Part shown: piece by piece, positions 33,760 through 45,883 of the stretch
Numbering within the stretch: position 1 is the first letter of the stretch
Layout: each line of letters starts with the position of its first letter
Assembly: GCA_024663395.1 (NCBI GenBank)
Contig: JANFAH010000071.1
Span: 124,001 to 188,000 of the forward strand
Source: Pisolithus tinctorius
Taxonomy: Eukaryota > Basidiomycota > Agaricomycetes > Boletales > Pisolithaceae
Direction of reading: 5' to 3'
Length of the DNA stretch: 64,000 nucleotides
Program-made: the position numbers and the translations under genes
The notes under the pieces: generated by a model
Told to the model about the DNA's origin: nothing
The model's input: the letters and a program-made list of their open reading frames with translations, nothing else
Databases searched by the model: none

Positions 33760-36700
33760 AGTGTATGATTATGAACAAGATATGTCAATCACTTCTATTG
33801 CTGGTTTCACTTACCTTGTTGATTGCAAAAATGCTACCATCTGAACCATTCTTGACTTGGGCACCAAAACAAATATCATTGATCTGGCAATTGTTCAGAA
33901 GTATGAAATCCTGACATGCAAAATTGCGAGACCATGGAAGTCAAGAAGCTATAAAGGCGAAACTGGAGACTGGGTGACCCATATTGCTTCCTTCAGAGCC
34001 AAGATCTGGGGAAAGACCATGCGCATCTGCACATACATCCTCAAACTTGGAAATTGGGAGTCCCTCCTTCTTGGAATGCCTTGGCTTAAAGAGTATAACC
34101 CCATAATCAGCTGGACCTCTTGAAAGCTGATTGGCTGGGGAGAACTTGACCATGGCCTTGACAAGAAAAATTACATCTGTGGAACTGACTTTGCCTGGAC
34201 CATCAAAATAAACTGCACCTCTATTTTGATGAAACTTGAGGCTTCACATATACAGGCCAAGGTTGAGTTACCACCGGAATATCAGGAGTTCTCAGTAGTC
34301 TTCTCTGAAGAAGAAGTCCCTCTTCTGCCTCACCAGGGGTTCCTTGACCATGAAATCTGCTTGAAGCCCAGCTTCCAGCCAAAGAAAGGAGCCATCTATC
34401 CCCTTTTGCTCAACAAACTCAAGGCTCTCAATGAGTTCATTGATGAAAATCTCAAATGTGTGAAGATTCACCCCTCAAAATCTTTGCAAGCTGCCCTGGT
34501 ATTTTTCATTGGAAAAAAGGATGGTAAAAGAAGACTCATCCAAGATTACCACTACCTAAATTCACACACCATTGTTGACTCGTACCCTCTCCCTGATGTC
34601 AAGACCCTTCTCAATGAACTTGCAGACTCAAAGTATTTCACCAAGTTTGATGTTCATTGGGGGTTCACCAATATATGGGTAAAAGAAGGTGATGAGTGGG
34701 AAGGGGCTTTCATAACCCCTAGAGGACTCTTTGAACCAACAGTAATGTTCTTCAGGCAGTGTAACTCACTGCCTACCTTTCAGAGGTATATGGACCACAT
34801 GTTCAGAGAATTCAAAAGCAAAAGGAAAGCCATTATCTTCATGGATGATGTCACAATACATTCAAAGACCAAGGAAGGACTGCACACTGCTGTCTGACAG
34901 TTCCTGCACATTGCTGCAAAGGAACACCTTTGCCTGAAGCTGAAGAAGTGTACCTTCAAAGCCAAAGAAATAGAGTTTCTAGGGTTCATGATCCATCATG
35001 GTCAATACAAACCATCAGAGATTAAGATCAAAGCCATCAAACCCTGGCCCACTCCAACAACCCTTAAAGAACTCCATTCCTTCCTCAGCTTCTGCAACTT
35101 CTATCAGCAGTTCATCTCCAGCTTCTTGCAAACTGTGTGCCCCCTTCATGATCTTTCAAAGAAAAATGCAAAATAGACCTGGGGACCTGAACAGGCTTCT
35201 GCCTTCAAGGCCCTGAAGAAGGCCCTGTCATCCAAACCTGTTCTTTGTCTACCTGACTTACAGAAGCCATTTGTACTCCACACCAATGCCTCAAAGCTTG
35301 GCACTGGTGCTGTCCTGTTGCAGGCTGATGACTCAGGAACACTTCACCCCTGTGCCTATATGTTGCAGTTGCTCACTGGAGCAGAACAAAACTGCCAGGT
35401 TTATGACCTGGAGATGCTAGCAGTAATGCACACCCTCAAGCAATGGCACCCCTATCTGCTTTTGCCCCCAGAGCCAACTTGCATCTATACTGATCACAAA
35501 ATATCACCTACTACATGCAACCTCAAAGGTTAACTGCTTGTCAGGCCCAGTGGCAGGCTACCCTCCAGAAGTACCCACTTCAGTTTGTCCACATTGCAGG
35601 TACCAAGAATTCTGCTGCCAACACTCTCTCCTACCACTCAGACTTTAATGCCAAGCCTGCTACCATCTCTACCCTACTTCCAAAGGCTGTTTGGCTTGAG
35701 GGGGGGGGTGAGACCCCCTGTTGTTTCCCTTTTCAAGATTGATTGAACTGTCCCCAAGGCCCCTAAAGCCTCTACACCTGTTTGGAAGGTCTCCTTCAAA
35801 GAACCAAAAACCCCTGAACACCCACCTGAGGAGAAACCAAAGGTTCAGAAAGGTAAAGGACATGTTTTCCAGCTGAATGCCAACCTGTACCAGGAGGTAA
35901 AGAAAGCATCCACATCCCTCTTGGTCCCAGAAACAACAGAAGGGTCTGATGGAGTCAGGAGGAAAGGGAGAAGGATATTCATCCCAGAACCTGTCTGCCA
36001 AGACATCCTTTGGCAGTACCATGATGCACCTGCATTTGGACACCCTGGAGTAAAGGCAATGACAAAGAAAATGAATAAGTATGTCTGGTGGCCTGGAATG
36101 TACCAGTCCATCCACAGCTACTGCAAAGGATGCCCCTCTTGTCAGGCCAACAAGGTCAATACACATCCAATGACACTGCCGGTCACCCCACATGATGTAG
36201 CAAAGAACCCTTTCCCCTTCAAGCAAGTCTCAATGGACCTCGTAACAGACCTCCCCCTATCTGGAGGAAAGTATGACTCAATCCTCACCATAGTGGACCA
36301 AGGGCTCACCAAAGGCATGTTCTTCCTACCAACTGCCAAAACTGTAGACAGTGTCAGTGTGGCAGACCTCTACCATGCCTATGTCTACCCACATTGGGGC
36401 ATTCCAGAAGCTGTCATCTCGGACCAAGGACCTCAATTCATCTCTGCCTTCACTTGTGACCTCTACTGATCCCTCAGAATCAAATTGAAAGCCTCCACTA
36501 CATACCACCCTCAGACCAATGGTGAGGCTGAACATGTAAACCAGGAGATCAGCACCTACCTGCACATGTACACAGATATGGACCCTCACAACTGGCACAC
36601 CAAACTCCTGGATGCCCAAATGGTGCACAACTCACATGTACACTTGTCCCACAACCAAATGCCATATTCACTCACGTACAGCTTTGACCCAGCCCCCTAT

Positions 36701-37306
36701 CCAACCAGGCAACCCCCAGTGGAGTCATTAGCTGGCAATTGACTAGAGCAGTTGGCCACCAATCAGGATGCCACAATTATCACTCATAAAGAAGCACAGG
36801 AGTTAATGAAACAACAATCAAAACAGACCTACACAGAGTTCTCCATAGGAGATAAGGTTTGGTTGGATGCCTCTGACCTAAAAAGGGATGTCCTGTTGAA
36901 GAAGCTTGCACCCCAACATCATGGCCCATTTGTGGTTTCTGAATGGATCAGCCTGGTCACCTACAAGCTCCAGCTTCCCCCTTACTGGTGAATACACCCC
37001 ATCTTCCACACATCCAAACTCACCCCTTTTGTCAAAACAAAGGAGTATGGCCCAGCACAACCCCCACCTCCACCAGATTTGGTAGGAGGCGAGAGTGAAT
37101 GGGAAGTCAAGGCTATACTTAAACACAAACATGTGCAGAAAGTCAAGTCATTGTCTAAAGAGCCCAGTGAAACCCTGCAGCAAAAATACCTCTACCTTGT
37201 CAAGTGGCTTGGTTACCTGCATTCCCAGAACAGTTGGGAAAGCAAGGACAACCTTATAAATGCCCCAGAGGTACTTGGGGAGTACAAGTGCATCCATGAC
37301 TTCTGA
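33760..37306 (+). pseudogene. pol: TyT pol with C-terminal chromodomain
   Basis: Domains in order. Protease: TILDLGTKTNIIDLA near 33850, with DLG for the usual D-S/T-G, and LLLGMPWLKEYNP at 34070. Reverse transcriptase: 34226-35170, with FFIGKKDGKRRLIQDY, YFTKFDVHWGF and FMDD (34840) in place of YxDD. RNase H: 35270-35700, with LHTNASKLGTGAVL, where TNAS replaces TDAS, and CIYTDHK. Integrase: 35921-36740, with the HHCC zinc domain (HDAPAFGH to CKGCPSC), SMDLVTDLP, ISDQGPQF and NGEAEHVNQE. Chromodomain: 37085-37300, with YLVKWLGYLHSQNSWES. Stops at 34897, 35531, 35740, 36467 and 36740 and several frame changes inactivate it. Confidence 0.9.
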
Positions 37307-37479
37307 CCCACTATGTCCTACACCCCCAATACCAAAAATCCTGGCTCCAACTACTTTGACAATGACTTCCATGCCAACACCAATGAACCCTATGACCCTT
37401 CCTGTCCCTACTTTGATCACCATGTCAGCACCCCTCCTCACCTCTCAGAACCACCAGTATGCTCCCCTGGAGTGCTATG

Positions 37480-38176
37480 TGTTACGCCCATGTCAGGGGT
37501 CTATCCTTTTTCATCGCTCCCCCTCTTTTCACCTGGTTTTGTGAGTCATGTGTGTCACATGCCTCATCACATTGTTTGTCCTTGTCATGACTGTCCTTGG
37601 AATCCTTGCCCCCTGAGCCCTTGGAAGTCTGGTGCTGGAGGTATTTCCAATACCTACTGATGCCACATAGGCCACAGTCACCCTGACTCAGAGTTCTGAT
37701 GCATCTCTGATGGACATCCCCTTGACTCATTCTGACTTGTATAGGTTGTTTATTTATTGATCCATTGTCAGGCTCCTTGCTGTGTGTTGATTGCATAGCC
37801 AGTATAGCCTTTGTCTCCTGCCTACCCCTGTTGTTGACACCATATGACTCTTTACTATTTCATTGTTTACTGCTATGGATACTTACTGTCACCTTGGTGC
37901 AACCTGTACAGTACTCTTGTCCTGAGGTATTTATACAGTCATACCATACTTGGTATCCTCAGTTTTTCAATAGCTTGCAACTCAGCTTATTCCTTTGGCT
38001 TCATCTTCATCTTCTCCCCATCGCAATCTCAGAAGAACTCGCCAGTGGACAAGACTTTATCAGATATTGCCAATAACACTGAGCCATAGGGGTTATGACA
38101 AGTTCAGCCTGTAGACTCCCCCTTGCACCACTTGTGACTAGTCCATTTGATGAAGTCACTCAGCTTGGGCATAACA
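37480..38176 (+). mobile_element. Solo LTR H, 697 bp, inside TyT
   Basis: TGTTACGCCC...GGGCATAACA with an exact target duplication CTATG at 37475-37479 and 38177-38181. A TATTTATACAG stretch near 37930 may be the TATA box. It retains a few CpG sites, more than the TyT sequence around it. No internal region remains. Confidence 0.9.
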
Positions 38177-38216
38177 CTATGCTCCTTATCCCCCTCAGTA
38201 TCCACTCACTCCCCAC

Positions 38217-39430
38217 ATGGAGGTGCTTACCAACCCCTTCACAACTCCATCACCTCTGCCATGTGCCCATACCCATACCTGGTTATCTGCTTGGTCCCCT
38301 CCTCCCAACAAGCCCACAAGGATGCCTGCAAGGGAAAGTCTAAGGCTTGAAAGGGATCATCAGAGCCTCACTATGATGCCTCTTTCCAATCCTGCAACAC
38401 TCCCCCACTCTCCCAAGCTGCTTACAGATCACCAACCCCAGCCTCCTGCCCTGACTCATCTGCTCCAGAGCCTTGTGTTGCACTGGCCATGCTCTCAGCC
38501 CCCACAGTCACCCCCTCCACTCCTGCCACCACAACAAACAGGTTGGCTCCCAAGGCAAGCCTCTTCCTCAGTTACATGCAGCTGCTTAATGACTTTGAGC
38601 ACTGGGAATCACATGGCTGGAGAGCAGGAGAGCACCATGAGTGTTTATGGATGCTGTCTATGGTCTTCCAAAGCTCAGAAGTGATTGGCAAATGCATCCA
38701 TGACCAGGTCAGTACTGTGGAGGGAAGCTTTGAAGCCCATACATATGAGAACATCAATTGAACTAATTCCTCCATCCTCCAAGAAGCCCTGAAAACACAG
38801 GAGGCCATCATTAAGATTGTCCATGAAGACTTTGGCCCCTCATTGATATCCTCCCTTCACTCCTTTCTCAACTGACTCCCCCTCAACATTGTGGTCCATG
38901 GGCTCTTCTCTCCAGCAAGTCAAACAGCACCTGGAAGATCAAGCCTTCCTTCAGACCCTAACAGAAAAGAAGCATGGATGCTTGTGGGAGAAGAAGTCAG
39001 TCACCAAGGGGGTTCACAACATAGATGAGGAGGAGTTTCAGAGGCTGGAAGAGATGTCAAACAGAGGTGTTGCAATTGCTGGGAGAAGATTATACTGGGC
39101 CAAGGCCAAGAACATTTCCAAGCCATCACAGATGCCCTTGCAGAGGTCCCCTTCAATGGCACCCCATGTGACTGGCTTGACTTTTTCACTCAGGCCCAAG
39201 GAGACTCTGCTGGAAGGTCCCTCTTCTATGCTTTTCAGACAACAAGACCTGTACTGGCTTCTCCCTTCATCCCAGTACCTGTCAATGCCCTCAGCAAATG
39301 CAAACTTGGTAGGCTTGTACCCCTCAATTGGCACCATCCCCTGCATCAGTTCACCTGCTACCAATTCATGCCTTGGACATTGGTCATCTAACTGCCCAGC
39401 TTGCAGTGGCAACTAATAGCAAGGTCTGCT
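38217..39430 (+). pseudogene. TyT extra ORF between pol and 3' LTR
   Basis: Sense-strand coding islands downstream of the chromodomain, spread over three frames. They are a Pro-rich start (38217-38560), YMQLLNDFEHWESHGWRAGE (38573), QSSEVIGKCIHDQVSTVEGS and KTQEAIIKIVHEDFGPSLI (38690-38850), WEKKSVTKGVHNIDEEEFQR to RRLYWAKAKN (38965-39115), and ALAEVPFNGTPCDWLDFFTQ followed by QGDSAGRSLFYAFQTTRPVL (39135-39260). The peptide texture, with Trp and Cys at intervals and few low-complexity stretches, is that of a real protein of about 400 residues. I recognise no domain: no signal peptide, transmembrane run or zinc finger that would mark an envelope or accessory factor. At least four frame breaks separate the islands. 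Confidence 0.55.
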
Positions 39431-39478
39431 CCTGGGTGGTCCAAGGCCTCTACCTGCCTTTGGAGGACCTCAGGCCTT

Positions 39479-39492
39479 TAGGGGGGGGGTGA
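39479..39492 (+). promoter_or_regulatory. TyT polypurine tract
   Basis: A run of about nine G residues followed by TGA, directly before the 3' LTR (39493). Position and composition fit plus-strand priming. Confidence 0.75.
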
Positions 39493-40170
39493 TGTTATGC
39501 TGCACTCACATTCTTTCCTTTTATAGACTCTGTATGGTGTCATTCATGCCTCATCACACTTTCAAGTGACAATGTTCTGTCACCCACAAGTCCCTATGGC
39601 TTGCATTCCATATGTTTCCTTTTATGTCTTTCCCCTGTTTACCCTGCATTGTACTATACCCAGATGTTATGTCCATTCCCTTTCCTTCTGTGATCTGCTG
39701 GTGGCCCTGATCCATGTGGTCATGTGACACATGTACCCCTGGTACCCATTTACCCCTGTACATCACATATGCAGCTGCCCCTTCTTCATTATACATTCAC
39801 CCCCAGCTCCCTCCACTCCACAGATGCAGTTATACATGTAGTCCTGCTGTGCATGACACACTATGACTTGACACTGCCTTAATGGGAACTCAGGTGTATG
39901 TTCAAATGTTTTCAAATGTTTGTCCCATGGTACTTTACATATGTATATAAACCTGCATGTATTGTACCTGCTCCTCATTTGAAATCTACTTTGCAACCAC
40001 CCTTAGCTCTGCTTGCTGTACCCATGAGGACTCAACAGTATGACTTCAGTTGGCCAAGACTAGTGCTCCATTCACTAGTGAAGTTAAATTACATGTTACT
40101 TCTCACACAGTCATGTGCTTGTGCTACATTGCACTTGATTTGTGATGCAATATGAGTCATCAGCATAACA
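39493..40170 (+). repeat. TyT 3' LTR, 678 bp
   Basis: Same length as the 5' LTR. By hand alignment about 28 differences are TG in one copy and CA in the other, one is CG against CA, and only about 8 are of other kinds. Confidence 0.93.
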
Positions 40171-40345
40171 GAATCCAATGGGGCTATAAACAGGGTTACC
40201 AGGGTGATGTTGCTGGATGTGAAGCAGATATTGACATCTACTGCTTGGGTTATGGTAAAGGTGGATGTTCCATTGAAGAGCCAGAGTCAGATTGGGGAGA
40301 CTGAGTATGGGGTAAATGAGTGTTGATTAACAAATTGATTATTTA
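40171..40345 (-). pseudogene. pol: TyA2 protease piece between two insertions
   Basis: Matches TyA near 60290-60465: minus-strand block between the protease active site and the GHDW motif. It is bounded by the TyT target duplication on the left and the TA of the Tc1/mariner element on the right. Confidence 0.85.
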
Positions 40346-41952
40346 CAGTGGCTCAAAAAACTGTCTGCATGTTTGCATGTTTTACACTAGTTATGACTAA
40401 ATGCAATAACCCCTAACCCTAGCCCTAAACCATAAGTGTATGAAATAAAGTACTTACTCTTGGCTTTCTATGGGTCCAAGAATTAAGTGATTTGGATAGG
40501 AATTGATAGAATAGCAACCATTTGAATACGACATGTCATGCAGACAGTTTTTTGACTTTATATAAATCCAACTATCTAGTACTTGGTATGAGCTCCTTTG
40601 GCCTTGATAACTGCTTCAAACCTTCTAGGCATGCTTTCTATCCATTTTTGACACTCTTCCACAGAAATCTTCCCCCACTCCACTACCACCCTTTCCCATA
40701 ATTGATGAACTCCTGTAGGAGCACTCTCTTAACCTGAGAGAGATCTTTTGAGATGATTCCAAGTGTGTTCAATTGGGTTGAGGTCTGGAGATTGTGCAGG
40801 CCAGTCTAGAAGCTTGATATCCTGCTCTTCAAACCATTTCTGGGCTCTTCTAGAGGTATGCTTGGGGTCATTATCTTGTTGAAAGATAATGTCATCTTCT
40901 GGAATTCCAGATTCCTCCATGCTTTGAAGCAACCCTTCCAGCAAAATGGCCACATACTATTCAGCATCCATCCTTCCCTCAACCTCACTCAAGACCCCAA
41001 CACCATTCCACCCTATACATCCCCAAACCATGAGTGAACCTCCTCCAAACTTGACTGTACCTTTGACCTCTCTGGAAAGAAGCCCTTCACCCTTCTTTTT
41101 CCACACATACTCTTGTCCATCTGACCCAATCCTGTTGATTTTGGTCTCATCTGACCATATAACTCTCTTCTAGTCCTCCACAGTCCAATGCTGATACTTA
41201 AGAGCAAAGGCTAGCCTCTTCTTCTTGAGACCAGTAGAAAGCAATGACTTTTTCTTCTTCACCACAGCCTTCAATGAGGCTTCTCTGAGGGTATTTCTCA
41301 CTGTCTGAGAAGAAACAGGACTATCAACAATAGAGTTGATGAAATGAGTGGCTTGAACAGCATTTTTGGCCTTGCCAGTAAGGATTTGCTGAACAATAGC
41401 TCTCTTGTTGGTAGAGGAAAGCTTGGAAGGGTGACCACCATGAAGCCTAGACCTCTCTGGTTGGATTTCCTGAAGAACCTGGGATACTGTAGACTTCCCT
41501 AGACCAGTCTGTGAGGCAATCTTCCTAGTGGACAGGCCAAGAGAGGCAAGAGAGATGATATTTTGTCTTTGAGAGATGGAAATGGACTTCATGCTGATGA
41601 TGAAAAAATGAGCAGAGGGTGGTGGGGTTTAAATATGTTGGATCATACTCATTACATAAAGGTAACATAATAGAACCCTTGATGGATGTATGTAATGATA
41701 TAACAGCATGCCAGGGTCAATATATATAATCAAAACTTTAAGTCAAAAAACTGTCCACATGACATGGCATTTTCAAATGGCTGCTATTATATCAATTCCT
41801 ATCCAAATCACTTGATTCATGGACCAATGGAAAGCCAAGAGTAAGTACCTTATTTCATACACTCAGGGTTTAGGGCTAGGGTTAGGGGTTATTGCATTTA
41901 GTCATAACTAATGTAAAACATACAAACATGTGGACAGTTTTTTGAGCCACTG
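40346..41952 (-). mobile_element. Full-length Tc1/mariner element, 1607 bp
   Basis: CAGTGGCTCAAAAAACTGTC and its reverse complement at the ends, with TA on both sides (40344-40345, 41953-41954). Removing it restores the TyA2 reading GATTATxTATAAAAC seen in TyA. The inverted ends run about 210 bp, and each carries a second, inner copy of AAAAAACTGTCTGCATG in opposite orientation (near 40540-40556). It encodes one transposase on the minus strand. Confidence 0.93.
40576..41592 (-). pseudogene. Tc1/mariner transposase with three stops
   Basis: Nearly full-length Tc1-type transposase of about 338 codons. The start at 41592 (MKSISISQRQNIISLASLGL) is the first Met of the helix-turn-helix region. 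A second DNA-binding segment contains LHGGHPSKLSSTNKRAIVQQ. The catalytic domain has VIWSDETKINRIGSDG (first Asp, near 41150), FQQDNDPKHTSRRAQKWFEE (second Asp, near 40870) and DWPAQSPDLNPIEHTWNHLK (Glu, near 40765), a spacing consistent with the DD34E group. Stops lie after YQHWTVED (TAG for TGG), after GRMDAE (TAG for CAG) and after LKRSLSG. The first two are C-to-T or G-to-A changes. The frame ends at 40576. It would cut and paste the element at TA sites, but this copy is inactive. Confidence 0.9.
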
Positions 41953-43511
41953 TATAAAACAATGAGTGGAACTGGAGTCCACTAAAGTATGAAGCTGAGG
42001 TAATTCTGGATTTTCTAATGTGACATACAGGGTCAAAGAGTTTGGACTGGAAAGAGTGGACACATTGAGTCTAGCCTCCAAGTTTGCACAACCAGAGTCA
42101 ACACAGCTCTTGGTTTGTGTGGAGTCCTGGGAGCTGCTACCTATTTTTTTGTCTTGGGGGTAGAACCCAAGCCTGAGGCTGGTGCAGCCTCAGTGGTGGC
42201 TGTGGCATGAGCCTTGGCCTTTCCAGTCTTCTTGGGGCACTTCTCAGTGAAGTGGCCAGGGCCTCTGCAGAACATGCAGAGGTTGCCCTCAATGTGATGC
42301 TTGCATTCTTCCAGGGTGAGCTTCCCATCTTTGCTGAGTTTACTAGGCTCAGGCTTGGATGAGTCACTGTTATTGCCTGGCTTAGGGGAGGAACTAGAGT
42401 TGTTGTTGTTACCAGTCTTGGCTTTGTCCTGACTGGTCTTGGGCTGACTGTTGTTACTGGAGCCACCAGACTTATTGTTGGAGGAGGAGGATGAGCCCTG
42501 ATGCTTACTTGCCCATTGGATTTCTTCCTTGTGCTCCCTATAGCATGCATCTATTTCCTGGGTGAGGTGGCAGAGCTCATGTAGAGTCTGGGGCTTGCCA
42601 ACCTGACAGATTTTGTCTTTGATCTGGTCTGGGAGCCCAGAGTAGAAGTGATGGCACAGTGCACCATCACCATAGCCTCAGACTTGCAAAGCAAGCTGAT
42701 TAAAATCAACTACATATTTGTTAATGCACTGACTATCTTTCATGTGTAGGTGGTTGAGTTGGCTTTCACCATCAGTGACTGGGTCATGAGGGCTGAAGGT
42801 GGTTTGTAGTTCCAGGATGAACTCCCTCCAGGAGTCCATCCAGAGGGGCCAGTCATCAGGGTCCTTGACCCTGAGCAAGTCTGGCCCAAACCACTCTAGG
42901 GCCATGCCTTTAAGGTAGGATTGCATGAAGATGACTTTGGTGCAGTTGGTCCTGAAAGCCTGGGGTCAGTCTTGAAAATTAAGTTCACACTGGATGAGGA
43001 AGGCACAAAGCTTCTTGGGGTTGGTGCCATCAAAGGTGTCAGGCTTGTGCAGCTTGGTCCTGCTTGAGGACTCTGGGTTGGTGCAGGCATTGCAAGCCAG
43101 TAGCTTAATGGCCTTTGCTAGGCTATCAAAGACTGCAACCATGGGTTCAGTGTCTGGGTCTGGGAAGTCCAGTTCATCCTCTGGATCATTCTCATCTGGA
43201 TTATCATCACCAGGCCCATCATCACCAGGACCATTGCTGGGGTCATCATCATCAGGATTGTTATTGTCATTGTTGTCTGGTCCTTCATCCCCAGGATCAT
43301 CATCAGGGATGGGGGTGGTGGGGCAATGTTGGGTAGGAGTATTGGAGGTTTGGGCTGAAAAGCCCCTGAAAGGACTAATGGGGTTGGGAGAGCACCTAGT
43401 GGTACCCAAGGCAGCTAGTGCTGCCTTGTGGTGAGTGCCACTGGCTGAGGCAGAATTGGGGTTGGTGGCAGAGCAGCCATGGGGAGGTTGGAAATGAGTC
43501 TTTGTTGCCAT
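41953..43511 (-). pseudogene. gag: TyA2 gag
   Basis: Start at 43511 (MATKTHFQPPHGCSATNP), the same as TyA. An acidic Asp/Asn/Pro block (about 43130-43300) is followed by SSSRTKLHKPDTFDGTNPKK, FMQSYLKGMALEWFGPDLL and WREFILELQTTFSPHD. A zinc knuckle CMFCRGPGHFTEKC lies near 42250. A 7-A run followed by TAG (42141-42150) matches the gag-pol junction of TyA. The frame breaks after LNFQD (42966) and again near 42678. The capsid and knuckle residues are conserved, so the loss of function comes from stops and shifts. Confidence 0.87.
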
Positions 43512-43549
43512 GATATATTAGACCCACACAAGTGGTGAGTCTGAAATAC

Positions 43550-44075
43550 TGTCAAGTTTGTGATGTCTGGGTTTGAGACTGGACTGGAGACTGAAGTGGG
43601 TGCAAGGCCAAGGGGTCAGGATCAGGGGAAGAGGCAGAGGTACCAAAGGTGGACTGATTGGACTTAGTGACTGATGACTCAGCACTATTCCCTTGCATGG
43701 GTCACAGTCCAAGTCTGAGGCCAAGGCAGGGTTATCAGAGTAACTTAGTTGATTTCAGACTGAAGAAGTACAAGCTGAGTTCTACAGGTTTATATACTAG
43801 AGACAGACTATGGTATGGAGACTGGTAATGCCAGTCTTGCAAGGATTGCTAAGATGATTGGTAAGAATGGTATCAGTAAGGTATGACTAAGATAACTGGA
43901 GACCAGGACAGGGCAGACTGGGGACAAGACCAGGCAGAGTTCAACCAAAGTGACAAGCACTGCAAGGCAGTGTTAACCATGCTAGACCAACTGGGGGTAA
44001 GTGATTGGCAAGGCCAAGGCTGGACTGGATGAGTGTGAGGCCAAGTCTGGCCAGGGTCAAGGTATGGTCATGACA
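43550..44075 (-). repeat. TyA2 5' LTR, 526 bp
   Basis: Plus-strand ends TGTCAAGTTTG and GGTCATGACA. Homologous to the TyA LTRs. On the minus strand TATATAAAC lies near 43790 and the leader AGTCTGAAAT at 43761-43752. The matching ATTTCAGACT (plus-strand 43538-43547) lies 2 nt inside the LTR end. Confidence 0.88.
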
Positions 44076-44992
44076 AAGCCTTAAAATGGAAAGCAATTCT
44101 CACATCTCAGAGTGGACACATTTGGACTATGCATGACTTGCCAAATCTAACACATAATGGCCAAGGGCCAACATGCCAGCTGCTGAGCTGAGCTAGTACC
44201 CCATTGCCATGTCATGCTGTCTACTGCATTTCAAAGAGCAGTCACCCCTCTGCTTCACACTTGATTTGCCACCCCCTTGTTTGCTTTGACCAGAGTTACC
44301 TCCATCATCATGCATTCTGGGTTCAGAGGGTCAAGGGTCATTTACAAGAAGGGTTGAGTGTGTGTTTTGTGAAAGGAGGGAGCCATGTTTGAAGGGCATG
44401 GTGTTAAGGGTGCAGAGTGTGTTTTGCAAGAAGGGGAGAAAGTTTGAGTGTGAACAAGGTGGCTGATAGGTTGGGGAAAGCCATTGCAAAGATGAGGATG
44501 CCTGTGTGAGGAGAAATGGTGAGCAAGGATGGTCACAGTCTAAGACCCCCCTCAGATGTAGGGAAGATGAAGACTTCACCTATGATAATATGTTTTTCTG
44601 GCATGCTGAGGGGAGGGACAGGGGATCAGAGGCCCAGGAGGGCTAAGAAAGGGGCCTGTTCCTTTTCTTCTGCATTTTCTATATATATATATATATATAT
44701 ATCTGTCTTGTATAGAATATAGACTTGCACAAGGTGAGGATTTGAGGATCAATATAATGTACTCCTTTCAAATAAGTTTTGCATATTTCAGAAAACATTA
44801 TTTAGAATGTACATTACAATAACATGAAGTTAATGTGGCTACTAATATCTGAACAGTATTGTAAAACTGCATTACAATATTGTAAGGGTATTTTTCAAGT
44901 GCTGCCACTCACATTACAAAGGAGTTATGCCAAATGATATTGTGAACATTATTGTAATGACAGTTTTCAATAATGTAAGCATAATTGGTATC
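44076..44992. other. No gene recognised; AT-rich with a microsatellite
   Basis: An (AT)n microsatellite near 44681-44701 and an AT-rich stretch with repeated ATTACAAT / ATTGTAA words at 44770-44985. No transposon end other than LardC at 44993. Confidence 0.55.
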
Positions 44993-45881
44993 TGTCATAT
45001 CCATGACTCTTGGACTCAATCCCAGTCCAGTCCAGACCCCTAGCCCCTAACTCCGGTCAAGTCCAGTCCTAGTCTGGCCTAGAAAACCCAACTCTGGTCC
45101 TAGATAACCCAACTCCAGCCTGAATAACTCAAGTCCAGTGTTTTACCCCTATCTCTGGTCCATTCTGGCCTCCTGGCCTTGCACTGCTCCACCCTGGTCC
45201 TCCCAGGTCCATGTCTGGGTCACCCAGACATAACTCTGGTCTGTTTTCCTTTGTTTGTACTATATTTAGCTTGGTCCATTCACCTGACTCTGCTTACTAT
45301 ACAAATCCTGTGTCTGACTCCGGTTATGCCAGTCACCTGGACTTTAACTATTAGTCTCAGCACAGCCTCCATGGCTGTCCACACCTTGCTAATCCTCTCA
45401 CTAATAGCTTATTCACAAGTCTGGCTTCATGTTCATTATCCTGGACCAGCCTCATGTATTTAACCCCTGTACATACTTCATAGCACCTCAGTCAGAATAT
45501 CAATTTAGTATTACCCTCAACCCTGTATTACCCCTTGAGTCTACTCTATAGCTAAGGCTGAGCCTTAAGCTATCCCCAGCCCCTGTCCTGGACCTCTCCC
45601 CGGCTTGCATAAGGGTACAGCACATAAGCTGAGACCAAGGAAGGTAGATCCAACCCCAGACTGGCTCCCCCCTGTGCACACTCCAAGACCAGCTGGTTTC
45701 CCACACTACTGGTCTTGTTCCTGCACTCCCAGCCTTAAGTCTGGTCCTCTGGACTTAGCCCCTGACCTCCAGCCTACCAGACTTGGCCCCTGTCTCCTGG
45801 CCTTGACTTTGGTCAGCCAGACTTAGCCCCTGTCACCTGGTCTTGAAGCCTGGTCACCCAAGGGTAAACCTGTACTTGACA
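44993..45881 (+). repeat. LardC 5' LTR, 889 bp
   Basis: TGTCATATCC...GTACTTGACA. The leader AGTCAGAATAT at 45490-45500 follows the TATTTAA box near 45457. Confidence 0.88.
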
Positions 45882-45883
45882 GC

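Larger units (their letters stand above)
31352..40170 (+). mobile_element. TyT: complete Ty3/gypsy chromovirus, inactivated
   Basis: Two 678-bp LTRs, gag, pol with a C-terminal chromodomain, an extra 3' ORF, a G-rich polypurine tract and an exact target duplication GAATC (31347-31351, 40171-40175). It is inserted in the protease region of TyA2: joining the flanks restores the sequence seen in TyA near 60290. It was itself hit by solo LTR H in the pol-ORF3 interval. All genes carry stops or frameshifts. Differences between the LTRs are mostly CpG decay. Confidence 0.93.

Noticed and set aside
40405..40435. Telomere-like CCCTAA / TTAGGG words
   Set aside because: They occur as TAACCCCTAACCCTAG within the inverted end of the Tc1 element and are mirrored near 41875-41895. 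They belong to the terminal inverted repeat and are not an array.
44681..44701. Run of alternating AT as a promoter or origin
   Set aside because: A plain microsatellite in gene-free sequence, with no supporting signal.
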